From the NCBI RefSeq assembly GCF_002902905.1, contig NZ_CP026124.1:372001-436000 (forward strand): DNA of 64,000 bases. The letters run 5' to 3'. The translations under genes were made by a program, and so were the position numbers. The notes beneath the pieces are model-generated. The model was not told the DNA's origin, made no database searches, and saw only the letters and a list, made by a program, of their open reading frames with translations. Positions 25,047 to 34,469 of this stretch are shown in pieces (the first letter of the stretch is position 1; each line of letters begins with the position of its first letter). The DNA is from Achromobacter sp. AONIH1 (GTDB taxonomy: Bacteria > Pseudomonadota > Gammaproteobacteria > Burkholderiales > Burkholderiaceae_B).

Positions 25047-26123
25047 TTACTTGCCGGCGGCGGCGTCGCGCTCCTGTTCCTCGTGGTGCACCCATTCGCG
25101 CCACACGGCCACCAGCAGCGCCATCAGCACCGGGCCGACGAACAGGCCCACGATGCCCATGGTCTTGACCCCGCCCACCAGGCCGAAGAAAGTCGGCAGG
25201 AACGGCAGCTTGACCGGCCCGCCCACCAGGCGCGGACGCAGGGTCTTGTCGACGATGAACAGCTCCACGCTGCCCCAGACCATCAGCGCGATGCCGGCGA
25301 CCATGTGGCCGGAACCGACCAGGTACAGCGACACCAGCGTGAAGGACAGCGGCGCGCCGCCGGGGATCAGCGCCATGAAGCCGGTCACCACGCCCAGCAG
25401 CACCGGCGACGGCACGCCCGCGATCCAGTAGGCCACGCCCAGCACCACGCCCTCGCCCAGGGCGATCAGGCCCATGCCGGTGACGGTGGAGTTGATGGTG
25501 GCCGGCACCACGCGCGAGAAGCGCTGCCAGCGCGCCGGCAGGATGCGTTCGCCCAGCACGTCCAGCTGGGCCACCATGCGATTGCCGTCCTTGTAGACGA
25601 AGAACAGCGTGATCAGCATGAACAGCACGGTCAGCAGCAGCTGGAACACATTGCCAGTGGCGGCCAGCACCATGCGGTAGATGTTGCCCAGATGTTCGCC
25701 GCTGACGGCCTCGACCAGCGCGCCCAGCGCGTGGGGCTGGCCGATGTAGGCCTGCCAGTATTCCCCCAGCCGCTCGCCCAGCACCGGCATGGACGTGATC
25801 CAGGCGGGCACGTCGACGCCATGGCGGTTGGCCGCGATGGCCCAGGCGAAGAAGGAGCTGGCTTCCTTGATGGCGTAGGACAGCGCCAGCGACAGCGGCA
25901 CGACCAGCACCACGATGACCACCAGCAGCGCCAGCGTGGCCGCCAACGCGGTGCGTCCGCCGCAGCGCGTCACCAGGCGCTGGTAGACCGGCCAGCTGGC
26001 CAGGCCGATGATCAGCGCCGCCAGCGCGGGCACCAGGAAACCGCTGAGGAAATACGCTCCCGCCAACAGTACGAGCAACAAAAGCCCACGGGCGATCAGG
26101 TATGCGGGAAGAACAGGCTGCAT
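25047..26123 (-). CDS. AI-2E family transporter (YdiK/TqsA-like permease)
   Basis: 358 residues with about 8 membrane segments in the usual order: two short N-terminal helices (GLLLLVLLAGAYFLSGFL, ALAALIIGLASWPVYQRLV), a third (TLALLVVIVVLVVPLSLAL), a large cytoplasmic-looking insert, then the conserved block LIALGEGVVLGVAYWIAGVPSP and LIPGGAPLSFTLVSLYL. Known members export autoinducer-2 or act as Na+/H+ antiporters; most, including this, are of unknown substrate. No operon partner. Confidence 0.85.
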   Translation of the reverse strand: MQPVLPAYLIARGLLLLVLLAGAYFLSGFLVPALAALIIGLASWPVYQRLVTRCGGRTALAATLALLVVIVVLVVPLSLALSYAIKEASSFFAWAIAANRHGVDVPAWITSMPVLGERLGEYWQAYIGQPHALGALVEAVSGEHLGNIYRMVLAATGNVFQLLLTVLFMLITLFFVYKDGNRMVAQLDVLGERILPARWQRFSRVVPATINSTVTGMGLIALGEGVVLGVAYWIAGVPSPVLLGVVTGFMALIPGGAPLSFTLVSLYLVGSGHMVAGIALMVWGSVELFIVDKTLRPRLVGGPVKLPFLPTFFGLVGGVKTMGIVGLFVGPVLMALLVAVWREWVHHEEQERDAAAGK

Positions 26124-26290
26124 GTATGCGTATCGGCAGAAAAGGCGTTACGGGCTTTGACTGTCGGACTATACAGACGTTTCACATCATGCGATGGACG
26201 CGAAGCCTGTAATTGCTACGGGGTTTCCCCAGGAAACGGGGACGGGCGGACGCGAAAGCGTCGGGGACGAAGTCCCGCGCCGCTCGGCGC

Positions 26291-26324
26291 GATGGCGGCC
26301 GGCCCTAAGCGGGCCGGCGCCATC
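26291..26324 (-). terminator. Hairpin downstream of the LysR gene
   Basis: Arms 26291-26305 and 26311-26324 (GATGGC...GGCCC against GGGCC...GCCATC) pair over 14 positions with one bulged G and a 5-base loop. It starts 7 bases after the LysR stop on the minus strand. No strong T run. Confidence 0.5.
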
Positions 26325-26330
26325 GTCCGC

Positions 26331-27401
26331 CTACAGCGCGTATTCCGCCGCTTCCTCGCGGGCGCTGCGCCGGCCCAGCAGGGCCTCGGTCAGCGTGGCG
26401 CGGGCGGGCTCGGGCTGCGGCGCGGGCAACCGGGCCTTGGCCGCCTCGCTCTTGAAGACGCCGCAGGTGAGCGCGGCGGGATCGGTCTCGTCGCGGCCGC
26501 TCAACAGCGGGCAGCTGGCGAACAGCTCGGCCACCCAGTCGGCGAAGGCGCGCACCTTGGGCGAGAGCTGGCGGCTCTGCGGGTAGAGGATGGACATCGG
26601 CACGGCGCCGGGCTTCCACTGCGGCAGCACCTCGATCAGCTCGCCCGATTGCAGGTGCGGCAACGCCATGTAGCGCGGGGTCTGGATCAGGCCAAAGCCC
26701 TTCAGCCCGCAATCCAGGTAGGCCCCGGCCTCGTTCACCGCCACCGTGCCCTTCATTTCGACTTCCTGGTGCTTGTCGTCCACCTTGAAGTTCCAGGCGC
26801 AGTTGCGGCCGCTGCGGCTCATGAAGTAATGCACCGCGTGATGCCGGCCCAGTTCCTCGATGGTCTGCGGCATGCCGTGGCGCGAGATGTACGACGGCGA
26901 CGCGCAGGTCACGGTCTGCAGCATGCCGATGCGGCGCGCCACCAGGCTGGAATCCTCCAGGTCGCCGGAGCGGATCACGCAGTCGACGGCTTCCTGCACC
27001 ATGTCCACCGGCCGGTCGCCCAGGCCCAGCACCAGCTCGACGTCGGGGTACTTGTCGTGGAAATCGCACAATGACGGAATCAGGATCAGCCGGCCGATGC
27101 AGGTCGGCACGTCGATGCGCAGCCGCCCCTTCAGGCGCAACGCCGCTTCCTGGAAGCAGGCCTCGGTTTCCTCGACGTCGGCCAGAATGCGCACGCAGTG
27201 CTGGTAATAGCCGGCGCCGTCCGGCGTCAGACCGATGCGCCGCGTGGTGCGGTTCAGCAGACGCACGCCCAGCAGGCGTTCGAGGTTCTGGATGATGGTG
27301 GTGACGGTGGTGCGCGGAAGGGAAAGGCTGTCGGCCGCCCGGGTGAAGCTATTGGCGTCCACGACGCGCACGAACACCTGCATAGCCTGGAAACGGTCCA
27401 T
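26331..27401 (-). CDS. LysR regulator of the MexEF-OprN-like pump (MexT/BpeT-like candidate)
   Basis: 356 residues, about 50 longer than a standard LysR because of a C-terminal extension (from about residue 300, rich in Ala/Glu/Arg). The N-terminal helix-turn-helix (MDRFQAMQVFVRVVDANSFTRAADSLSLPRTTVTTIIQNLERLLG) is of the AaeR/PtxR-like class. It is divergent from an RND operon across 378 bases carrying the dyad 27460-27478, the layout seen for LysR activators of MexEF-OprN and BpeEF-OprC pumps. I infer it controls the pump; the ligand is unknown. Confidence 0.82.
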   Translation of the reverse strand: MDRFQAMQVFVRVVDANSFTRAADSLSLPRTTVTTIIQNLERLLGVRLLNRTTRRIGLTPDGAGYYQHCVRILADVEETEACFQEAALRLKGRLRIDVPTCIGRLILIPSLCDFHDKYPDVELVLGLGDRPVDMVQEAVDCVIRSGDLEDSSLVARRIGMLQTVTCASPSYISRHGMPQTIEELGRHHAVHYFMSRSGRNCAWNFKVDDKHQEVEMKGTVAVNEAGAYLDCGLKGFGLIQTPRYMALPHLQSGELIEVLPQWKPGAVPMSILYPQSRQLSPKVRAFADWVAELFASCPLLSGRDETDPAALTCGVFKSEAAKARLPAPQPEPARATLTEALLGRRSAREEAAEYAL

Positions 27402-27459
27402 GTCGGCGTGCTCTGTAAAAGTCGGGGTGTGGGAAGCATAACCCGAAACCCGCCGGGAT

Positions 27460-27478
27460 TAGTCGTTCTTGACGACTA
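27460..27478. promoter_or_regulatory. LysR-type dyad in the pump promoter region
   Basis: TAGTCGT (27460-27466) and ACGACTA (27472-27478) are perfect 7-base arms around 5 bases, 59 bases upstream of the LysR start and about 300 before the pump gene. It has the size and symmetry of a LysR T-N11-A box. The rest of the 27402-27779 gap shows no gene and no convincing -35/-10 pair. Confidence 0.6.
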
Positions 27479-27779
27479 GTGTTGCCGAAACAGACGGGTT
27501 TATCCGGCACCAGATAACACTCAGAATGGCAACCATCTTGAAGCGCCCGTGCCTCCCGGCACCGCCAGACGGGCACGTCAACCCTCAGCCTCCGCGTCCG
27601 CGCCCCGGCCAGCCCTAGCCAAGCTGCCAGCGCCGGACAGTCGACCCCGGTCGATGTTGCAACGCAACATAAATCGGAAGCCGAGGATTGCCGCGCCCAG
27701 GCGGCCCGCCGGCCGCCGCCGCCCGCCCCCGGCCTTTACGCGCGGACGCTTCGCTCCTCTCCTCACATCAAGGAACATC

Positions 27780-28985
27780 ATGGTTTCGCGTAATCGTTTT
27801 GCTGTGCTCGCCGTTTTCGCAGCCGTCATCGCGGCCGGCGGCGGCTATGCCCTGTTTCGCGCGCCCGCCGGCGCCAATGCCGCCCAGGCCCAGACCGCGC
27901 CCGCCGCGCCCCAGGTCGACGTGGCCGAAGTGGTCAACAAGTCCATCGTCGACTGGCAGCGCTATTCCGGCCGCCTGGAAGCCATCGACCGGGTCGACAT
28001 CCGCCCGCTGGTCTCCGGCACCCTGACCGCCGTGCACTTCCGGGACGGCACCATCGTCAAGAAGGGCGATGTGCTCTTCACCATCGACCCGCGCCCCTAC
28101 GCGGCCGAGGTGGACCGCGCCGCCGCCGCCCTGACGGCGGCGCGCGCCCGCGCTTCCTACACCGCCAGCGAACTGGCGCGCGGCCAGCGCCTGCTGGGCG
28201 ACAACGCCATCGCCCGCCGCGACTTCGAGGAAAAGCAGAACGCCGCCCGCGAAGCCGCCGCCAACCTGCAAGGCGCCCAGGCCGCGCTGGACTACGCCAG
28301 GCTGAACCTGGGCTACACCCGCATCGAGGCCCCGGTGGCCGGCCGCGTCTCGCGCGCCGAGGTCACGGTGGGCAACGTGGTCGCCGCCGGCGCCGCCTCG
28401 GTGCCGCTGACCACGCTGGTGTCGGTGTCCAAGATGTACGCATCGTTCGACGTGGACGAACAAACCTTCCTGAAGTACATCAACCCGGCCCGCAACGGCA
28501 AGGCCGGCAGCGTGCCGGTGGAACTGGGCCTGGCCAACGAGGACGGCTATTCGCGCACCGGCGTCGTGCAATCGGTGGACAACCGCCTGGACGCCACGTC
28601 CGGCACCATCCGCGTGCGCGCCGAGTTCGACAACGCCGACGGCTCGCTGCTGCCCGGTCTGTACGCCCGTATCCGCCTGGGCGGCACCGAGCCGCGCCAG
28701 GCCGTGCTGATCGACGAGAAGGCCATCGGCACCGACCAGGACAAGCGCTACGTGCTGGTGCTGGACGACAAGAACAACGCCGTCTACCGCCAGGTCAAGC
28801 TGGGCGCCAACCAGGACGGCCTGCGCGTGGTCGATTCCGGCCTCGCGGCCGGCGAGCGCATCGTCGTCAACGGCCTGCAGCGCATCCGCCCGGGCGACCC
28901 CGTGACGCCCACCGTCGTGCCCATGGCCTCGGCCCAGCGCAAGCCGGTCCAGACCGCATCGAACGCCGCGGCCTCGGTGAACTGA
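27780..28985 (+). CDS. RND efflux periplasmic adaptor (MexE-like)
   Basis: 401 residues from ATG 27780 with AAGGA at 27770-27774; the longer frame from 27549 is a GC-rich artefact. The N-terminal helix (FAVLAVFAAVIAAGGGYALF) anchors or exports the protein to the periplasm. Then come the barrel-sandwich/lipoyl halves (RVDIRPLVSGTLTAVHFRDGTIVKKGDVLFTIDPRPY and YTRIEAPVAGRVSRAEVTVGNVV) flanking a coiled-coil hairpin (about 100-175), and a beta-barrel and membrane-proximal domain. It links the inner-membrane pump to the outer-membrane channel. Confidence 0.92.
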   Translation: MVSRNRFAVLAVFAAVIAAGGGYALFRAPAGANAAQAQTAPAAPQVDVAEVVNKSIVDWQRYSGRLEAIDRVDIRPLVSGTLTAVHFRDGTIVKKGDVLFTIDPRPYAAEVDRAAAALTAARARASYTASELARGQRLLGDNAIARRDFEEKQNAAREAAANLQGAQAALDYARLNLGYTRIEAPVAGRVSRAEVTVGNVVAAGAASVPLTTLVSVSKMYASFDVDEQTFLKYINPARNGKAGSVPVELGLANEDGYSRTGVVQSVDNRLDATSGTIRVRAEFDNADGSLLPGLYARIRLGGTEPRQAVLIDEKAIGTDQDKRYVLVLDDKNNAVYRQVKLGANQDGLRVVDSGLAAGERIVVNGLQRIRPGDPVTPTVVPMASAQRKPVQTASNAAASVN

Positions 28986-29010
28986 GCCGCCGCACCCGAC
29001 GAGACCCCTC

Positions 29011-32000
29011 ATGAACATCTCGAAATTCTTCATCGACCGGCCGATCTTCGCGGGCGTGCTGTCCGTGCTGGTGCTGCTGGCGGGCCTGCTGGCCATGTTC
29101 CAGCTGCCCATCTCCGAGTACCCGGAAGTCGTGCCGCCCTCGGTGGTGGTACGCGCCCAGTACCCCGGCGCCAACCCCAAGGTCATCGCCGAAACCGTCG
29201 CCTCGCCGCTGGAGGAATCCATCAACGGCGTGGAGAACATGCTCTACATGCAGTCGCAGGCCAACAGCGACGGCAACCTGACGCTGACCGTCAACTTCAA
29301 GCTGGGCGTGGACCCGGACAAGGCCCAGCAGCTGGTGCAGAACCGCGTCTCGCAGGCGCTGCCGCGCCTGCCGCCGGACGTGCAGCGCCTGGGCGTGACC
29401 ACGGCCAAGAGCTCGCCCACGCTGACGCTGGTGGTGCACCTGATCTCGCCCAATGACCGCTACGACATCACCTACCTGCGCAACTACGCGATCCTGAACG
29501 TCAAGGACCGCCTGGCCCGCATCACGGGCGTGGGCGAAGTGACGGTGTGGGGTTCGGGCAACTACTCGATGCGCGTCTGGCTGGACCCGCAGAAGGTCGC
29601 GCAGCGCGGCATGACCGCCGGCGAAGTGATCAACGCCATCCGCGAGCAGAACGTGCAGGTTGCCGCCGGCGTGATCGGCGCCTCGCCCACGCTGGGCGAC
29701 GTGCCGCTGCAGCTGAACGTGAACGCGCGCGGCCGCCTGCAGACCGAGGAGGAGTTCCGCGACATCATCCTGAAGACCTCGCCCGACGGCGCCGTGACGC
29801 ACCTGTCCGACGTGGCGCGCGTGGAGCTGGACGCCCAGGAATACGGCCTGCGCTCGCTGCTGGACAACAAGCAGGCGGTGGGCATGGGCATCATGCAGTC
29901 GCCCGGCGCCAACGCGCTGGACGTGTCCACCAAGGTGCGCGCGGCCATGGCCGAGCTGGCCCAGGACTTTCCCCCGGGCGTGGAATACCGCATCGAGTAC
30001 GACCCCACCCAGTTCGTCAGCGCCAGCATCGAGGCGGTGGTTCACACGCTGCTGGAAGCGATCGCGCTGGTGGTTCTGGTGGTGATCCTGTTCCTGCAGA
30101 CCTGGCGCGCGTCCATCATCCCGCTGCTGGCCGTGCCGGTCTCCATCGTGGGCACTTTCGCGCTGCTCCTGGTCTTCGGCTATTCCATCAACGCGCTGTC
30201 GCTGTTCGGCATGGTGCTGGCCATCGGCATCGTGGTGGACGACGCCATCGTCGTGGTGGAAAACGTCGAGCGCAACATCGCCGCCGGGCTCACGCCGCGC
30301 GAGGCGACCTACCGCGCCATGCGGGAAGTGAGCGGCCCCATCATCGCCATCGCGCTGACGCTGTGCGCGGTGTTCGTGCCGCTGGCCTTCATGACCGGCC
30401 TGACCGGGCAGTTCTACAAGCAGTTCGCCATGACCATCGCCATTTCGACGGTGATCTCGGCGTTCAACTCGCTGACCCTGTCGCCGGCGCTGTCGGCCAT
30501 CCTGCTCAAGGGCCACCATGAGAAGCCGGACTGGCTGACCCGTGGCATGAACCGCGTCTTCGGCCGCTTCTTCAACGGTTTCAACAACCTGTTCGGCCGC
30601 GCCTCGGAATCCTATGGCGTGGGCGTGTCCGGCGTGATCCGCCGCAAGGCCGGCGCCATGGGCGTGTACGCGCTGCTGGTGGCCGCCACCATCGGCGTAT
30701 CGTACCTGGTGCCCGGCGGCTTCGTGCCCGCGCAGGACAAGCAGTACCTGATCGGCTTCACGCAGCTGCCCAACGGCGCCTCGCTGGACCGCACCGACGC
30801 GGTCATCCGACGCATGAGCGACATCGCCCTGAAGGAACCCGGCGTGCAGAGCGCCATCGCCTTCCCCGGCCTGTCGATCAACGGTTTCACCAACAGTTCC
30901 AGCGCCGGCATCGTGTTCGTGATGCTCAAGCCGTTCAACGAGCGCAAGGGCGCGGCGCTGTCGGGCAATGCCATCGCGGGCTCGCTGAACCAGAAGTTCG
31001 CCGCGATCCAGGACGCGTTCATCGCCGTGTTCCCGCCCCCGCCGGTGATGGGCCTGGGCACGCTGGGCGGCTTCAAGTTCCAGATCGAGGACCGCGGCGC
31101 CGCCGGCTATGCCGAGCTGGACAAGGCCAAGGCCGCCTTCCTGGCCAAGGCGCGCCAGGCGCCGGAACTGGGCCCGGCCTTCTCCAGCTACGAGATCAAC
31201 GTGCCGCAGCTGGACGTGGACCTGGACCGCGTCAAGGCAAAGCAGCTGGGCGTGCCGGTGACGGAAGTGTTCGACACCATGCAGATCTACCTGGGCTCGA
31301 TGTACGTGAACGACTTCAACCGCTTCGGCCGCGTCTTCCAGGTGCGGGCGCAGGCGGACGCGCCGTTCCGCGCCCATGCCGACGACATCCTGCAGCTGAA
31401 GACCCGCAACAACGCCGGTGACATGGTGCCGCTGTCGTCGCTGGTCACGGTCAAGCAGACCTTCGGCCCGGAAATGGTGGTGCGCTACAACGGCTACACC
31501 GCCGCCGACATCAACGGCGGCCCGGCGCCGGGCTACTCGTCCGATCAGGCCCAGGCCGCGGCCGAGCGCGTGGCCGCCGAGACGCTGCCGCGCGGCATGA
31601 AGCTGGAATGGACCGACCTGACCTACCAGCAGATCCTGGCGGGCAACGCCGGCCTGTGGGTGTTCCCCATCAGCGTGCTGCTGGTGTTCCTGGTGCTGGC
31701 CGCGCTGTACGAAAGCCTGACGCTGCCGCTGGCCGTAATCATGATCGTGCCCATGAGCATCCTGGCCGCGCTGACGGGCGTGTACCTGACCGGCAACGAC
31801 AACAACATCTTCACCCAGATCGGGCTGATGGTGCTGGTGGGCCTGTCGGCCAAGAACGCGATCCTGATCGTGGAATTCGCCCGCGAGCTGGAGATGAACG
31901 GCCGCAGCCCGCTGGAGGCCGCCATCGAGGCCAGCCGCCTGCGCCTGCGCCCCATCCTGATGACGTCGATCGCCTTCATCATGGGCGTGGTGCCGCTGGT

Positions 32001-32226
32001 GCTGTCGTCCGGCGCCGGCTCGGAAATGCGCCACGCCATGGGCGTCGCCGTGTTCTTCGGCATGCTGGGCGTGACCCTGTTCGGCCTGTTCCTGACGCCG
32101 GTGTTCTACGTGCTGCTGCGCTCCATCGGCGGCAAGCAGCTGCATTCGGCGGCGCCGCATGAAGCGCCGGTCTGCGTGCCGCACATCGACCCGCACGCGC
32201 CGCCCGCCTCGCAGCACGGCGCCTGA
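29011..32226 (+). CDS. RND multidrug efflux pump, inner-membrane subunit (MexF-like)
   Basis: 1071 residues, full HAE1 length, starting MNISKFFIDRPIFAGVLSVL. It has twelve membrane helices and two large periplasmic loops. The proton-relay residues are D410 and D411 (GIVVDDAIVVVENVE, TM4) and K948 (GLSAKNAILIVEF, TM10). The wording of the N-terminal 150 residues is close to MexF/BpeF rather than MexB/AcrB, so chloramphenicol, fluoroquinolone and trimethoprim are expected substrate classes by family. It sits 25 bases after the adaptor; the stop is followed by an intercistronic hairpin before the channel gene. Confidence 0.93.
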   Translation: MNISKFFIDRPIFAGVLSVLVLLAGLLAMFQLPISEYPEVVPPSVVVRAQYPGANPKVIAETVASPLEESINGVENMLYMQSQANSDGNLTLTVNFKLGVDPDKAQQLVQNRVSQALPRLPPDVQRLGVTTAKSSPTLTLVVHLISPNDRYDITYLRNYAILNVKDRLARITGVGEVTVWGSGNYSMRVWLDPQKVAQRGMTAGEVINAIREQNVQVAAGVIGASPTLGDVPLQLNVNARGRLQTEEEFRDIILKTSPDGAVTHLSDVARVELDAQEYGLRSLLDNKQAVGMGIMQSPGANALDVSTKVRAAMAELAQDFPPGVEYRIEYDPTQFVSASIEAVVHTLLEAIALVVLVVILFLQTWRASIIPLLAVPVSIVGTFALLLVFGYSINALSLFGMVLAIGIVVDDAIVVVENVERNIAAGLTPREATYRAMREVSGPIIAIALTLCAVFVPLAFMTGLTGQFYKQFAMTIAISTVISAFNSLTLSPALSAILLKGHHEKPDWLTRGMNRVFGRFFNGFNNLFGRASESYGVGVSGVIRRKAGAMGVYALLVAATIGVSYLVPGGFVPAQDKQYLIGFTQLPNGASLDRTDAVIRRMSDIALKEPGVQSAIAFPGLSINGFTNSSSAGIVFVMLKPFNERKGAALSGNAIAGSLNQKFAAIQDAFIAVFPPPPVMGLGTLGGFKFQIEDRGAAGYAELDKAKAAFLAKARQAPELGPAFSSYEINVPQLDVDLDRVKAKQLGVPVTEVFDTMQIYLGSMYVNDFNRFGRVFQVRAQADAPFRAHADDILQLKTRNNAGDMVPLSSLVTVKQTFGPEMVVRYNGYTAADINGGPAPGYSSDQAQAAAERVAAETLPRGMKLEWTDLTYQQILAGNAGLWVFPISVLLVFLVLAALYESLTLPLAVIMIVPMSILAALTGVYLTGNDNNIFTQIGLMVLVGLSAKNAILIVEFARELEMNGRSPLEAAIEASRLRLRPILMTSIAFIMGVVPLVLSSGAGSEMRHAMGVAVFFGMLGVTLFGLFLTPVFYVLLRSIGGKQLHSAAPHEAPVCVPHIDPHAPPASQHGA

Positions 32227-32261
32227 TCCGGCCATCGAACCAGGACTAGAGCCAGAAGCCA

Positions 32262-32291
32262 GCGCGTCCCGTCCAGCGGGGCGGGACGCGC
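32262..32291 (+). promoter_or_regulatory. Intercistronic hairpin between pump and channel genes
   Basis: Perfect 10-base arms GCGCGTCCCG (32262-32271) and CGGGACGCGC (32282-32291) lie in the 84-base gap. There is no T run, so it more likely stabilises upstream mRNA or attenuates than terminates. Confidence 0.5.
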
Positions 32292-32310
32292 CCTCAAGAG
32301 AATAGCCATC

Positions 32311-33798
32311 ATGAAGAAAAGACTGATCCGCGGTTCCGCCCTGCTTGCCACGCTGCTCGTGCTGGCCGGCTGCGCGGTGGGACCGGACTACCAGCGGCCC
32401 GCGGCCGCCACCCCGGCTGCCTACAAGGAAGCCGCCCTGCCCGCCTCGGAAGCCGGCAGCTGGAAAACCGCCGAACCCGCCGAGCAAGCCCTGCGCGGCG
32501 AATGGTGGAAGCTGTTCGGCGACGAGGGCCTGAACCAGTTGCAGGAAGAAGCGCTGCGCGCCAACCAGAACCTGCAGGCCGCCGCCGCCCGCCTGACGCA
32601 GGCCCGCGCGCTGCAACGCGAGGCGCGCGCCGCCTTCTTCCCCAGCCTGGACGCCGCCTTCGGCCCCTCGCGCCAGCGCCCCTCGGCGGTGTCGCGCGGC
32701 CTGCCCGACGGCACGCCGACCAGCCCGTCGACCACCTGGCGCGCCCAGGCCAGCGTGGCCTACGAGGCCGACCTGTTCGGCCGCGTTTCGTCAACGGCCG
32801 ACGCCGCCACCGCCGACGCGCAGCAGAGCGAGGCGCTGTACCGCTCGGTGCTGCTGGCGCTGCAGGCCGACGTCGCCACCACCTACTTCCTGGTGCGCGA
32901 GCAGGACGCCGAGGCGCAGCTCTACCGCCAGACGGTGCAGCTGCGCACCGAGACGCTGCAACTGATCCAGCGCCGCTATGACGCCGGCGACATCAGCGAG
33001 CTGGACCTGGCGCGCGCCAGGTCCGAGCTGGCGCAGGCGCAGTCCGAGGCGCTGGGCATCGACCGCCGCCGCGCCGCCGCCGAACACGCGCTGGCCGTGC
33101 TGCTGGGCCGCGCGCCGTCCGACTTCGCCATGCCGCCGCAGCCGCTGCAGAAGGTCGCGGTATCGGTGCCGGCCGGCCTGCCGTCCACGCTGCTGGAACG
33201 CCGCCCGGATATCGCCGCCGCCGAGCGCGCGATGGCCGCCGCCAATGCGCGCGTGGGCGCCGCCAAGTCGGCGTTCTTCCCGCGCCTGGACATCACCGGC
33301 GCGTTCGGCTACGAGTCGTCGGAGCTGGGCAATCTGTTCCAGTGGTCCAGCCGCACGTTCCTGCTGGGTCCGCTGGTGGGCGCGGCGCTGTCGATGCCGA
33401 TCTTCGACGGCGGCCGCCGCCAGGCCGGCCTGGACCGCGCCCGCGCGGTCTACGAGGAAGACGTGGCGCTGTACCGGCAGACGGTGCTGAATGCGTTCCG
33501 CGAGGTCGAGGACAATCTGGCGAACCTGCGGATTCTGGCGGACCAGACGCGGGCGCAGGACGCGGCCGTGGAGTCGGCGGCGCGGGCGGCGAAGCTGTCG
33601 CACACGCAGTATCGGGAGGGGGCGATCAACTATCTGGATGTGATCGAGGCGGATCGCAGCGTGTTGCTGCAGCAGCGGGTGTCGGTGCAGCTGAGCGGGG
33701 AGCAGGCTCGGTCTGCCGTGGGGTTGATTCGGGCGTTGGGTGGAGGATGGGGGAATCCTGTGCCTGGGGCTGGGGCTGGGCAGGTGGCTGTTAAGTAG
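32311..33798 (+). CDS. RND outer-membrane channel lipoprotein (OprN/OprM family)
   Basis: 495 residues. The lipobox LVLAGC puts the lipidated Cys at residue 21. It contains two TolC-like OEP repeats (about 70-275 and 285-475) with long alpha-helical barrels, and the usual WWKLFGDEGLNQL near the start and LLERRPDIAAAERAM before the second repeat. It completes the tripartite pump as the third gene. After the stop the sequence enters an intergenic repeat without a clear terminator. Confidence 0.92.
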   Translation: MKKRLIRGSALLATLLVLAGCAVGPDYQRPAAATPAAYKEAALPASEAGSWKTAEPAEQALRGEWWKLFGDEGLNQLQEEALRANQNLQAAAARLTQARALQREARAAFFPSLDAAFGPSRQRPSAVSRGLPDGTPTSPSTTWRAQASVAYEADLFGRVSSTADAATADAQQSEALYRSVLLALQADVATTYFLVREQDAEAQLYRQTVQLRTETLQLIQRRYDAGDISELDLARARSELAQAQSEALGIDRRRAAAEHALAVLLGRAPSDFAMPPQPLQKVAVSVPAGLPSTLLERRPDIAAAERAMAAANARVGAAKSAFFPRLDITGAFGYESSELGNLFQWSSRTFLLGPLVGAALSMPIFDGGRRQAGLDRARAVYEEDVALYRQTVLNAFREVEDNLANLRILADQTRAQDAAVESAARAAKLSHTQYREGAINYLDVIEADRSVLLQQRVSVQLSGEQARSAVGLIRALGGGWGNPVPGAGAGQVAVK

Positions 33799-33900
33799 GA
33801 GGCCTTTTGCGGGGGCGGGTGCTCGGTGTGCTCGGTGTGCTCGCTGCCGTTGAATTGCGTGTTGTGCTTCGTGGTGTGTGTCGTTGCTGTCGCTTCTTGG

Positions 33901-34190
33901 GCCGCCCCTCGGGCGGGGCGGCGCGGCTGCTCGCGCCCACGATTGCGGTCCGGAGCCTTCGCTCCGGACTGCCCCGTTGTCATCCTCGTTGCCGCCTGCG
34001 GCGGCTGCCTTCGGATTCCCTCGGGCGCATCGAGGTTGCTCGCAGCCGCGCCGCCCCGCCCGAGGGGCTGCGAGTTTCGACGGATGTGGCGTTGCTGGAG
34101 CCGTGGTCGGGGGCGAGGTTTGCGTCGCCCGCAGAAACTGGCCGCGCGGGCGGCCAGTTTCTGCATACGTGGTGTCTTGCTTCGCCACGC
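33901..34190. repeat. Hairpin-rich intergenic repeat, copy A
   Basis: About 290 bases. In order: a CGCCCCTCGGGCGGGGCG-type hairpin; GTCCGGAGC/GCTCCGGAC with a CTTC loop (33948-33969); GCCGCC/GGCGGC; a copy of the first arm in reverse; and a long hairpin with 13-base arms (34131-34143 and 34152-34164) and loop GCGCGGGC. Copy C (62544-62845) is its reverse complement over nearly the whole length and copy B (34753-35058) a diverged relative. ORFs across it in several frames are products of the GC pattern. The rest of 33799-34469 shows no gene. Confidence 0.85.
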
Positions 34191-34469
34191 AGCACTTCTC
34201 ATTGGATTGGCTGAGATCAGCAAAAGTCAGACGAAGTGAACGTCGCCATCCCATGGTTTCGTGTCGTTCCTCCACTCAGGCCGCGCAGCTCGCGCCCGGA
34301 CGTGTCTTGGCTGCCGCGCTGCCTGTGCAGGATCGAAGTGGACGACATGAATTGGACATGATCTAACTGGATTCGAGCGGATCACGCGTATTCGGCGAAC
34401 CCGAGACAAACCCATTGCTCATCGCAATTGGCGATTCAATTGGTGACGATGTGACGCGGAGGTACTGAC

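Noticed and set aside
28867..32616. A 1249-codon open frame on the minus strand across the RND pump genes
   Set aside because: It is antisense to intact mexE/mexF/oprN-like genes. Its product is a His/Gln/Arg/Gly/Val-rich string without domains, the usual mirror of GC-rich coding DNA.
33807..34366. Several overlapping ORFs of 130-200 codons on both strands in the repeat region
   Set aside because: They run through hairpin repeat copies A and B and reappear in copy C in other frames; composition follows the repeat, not a protein.
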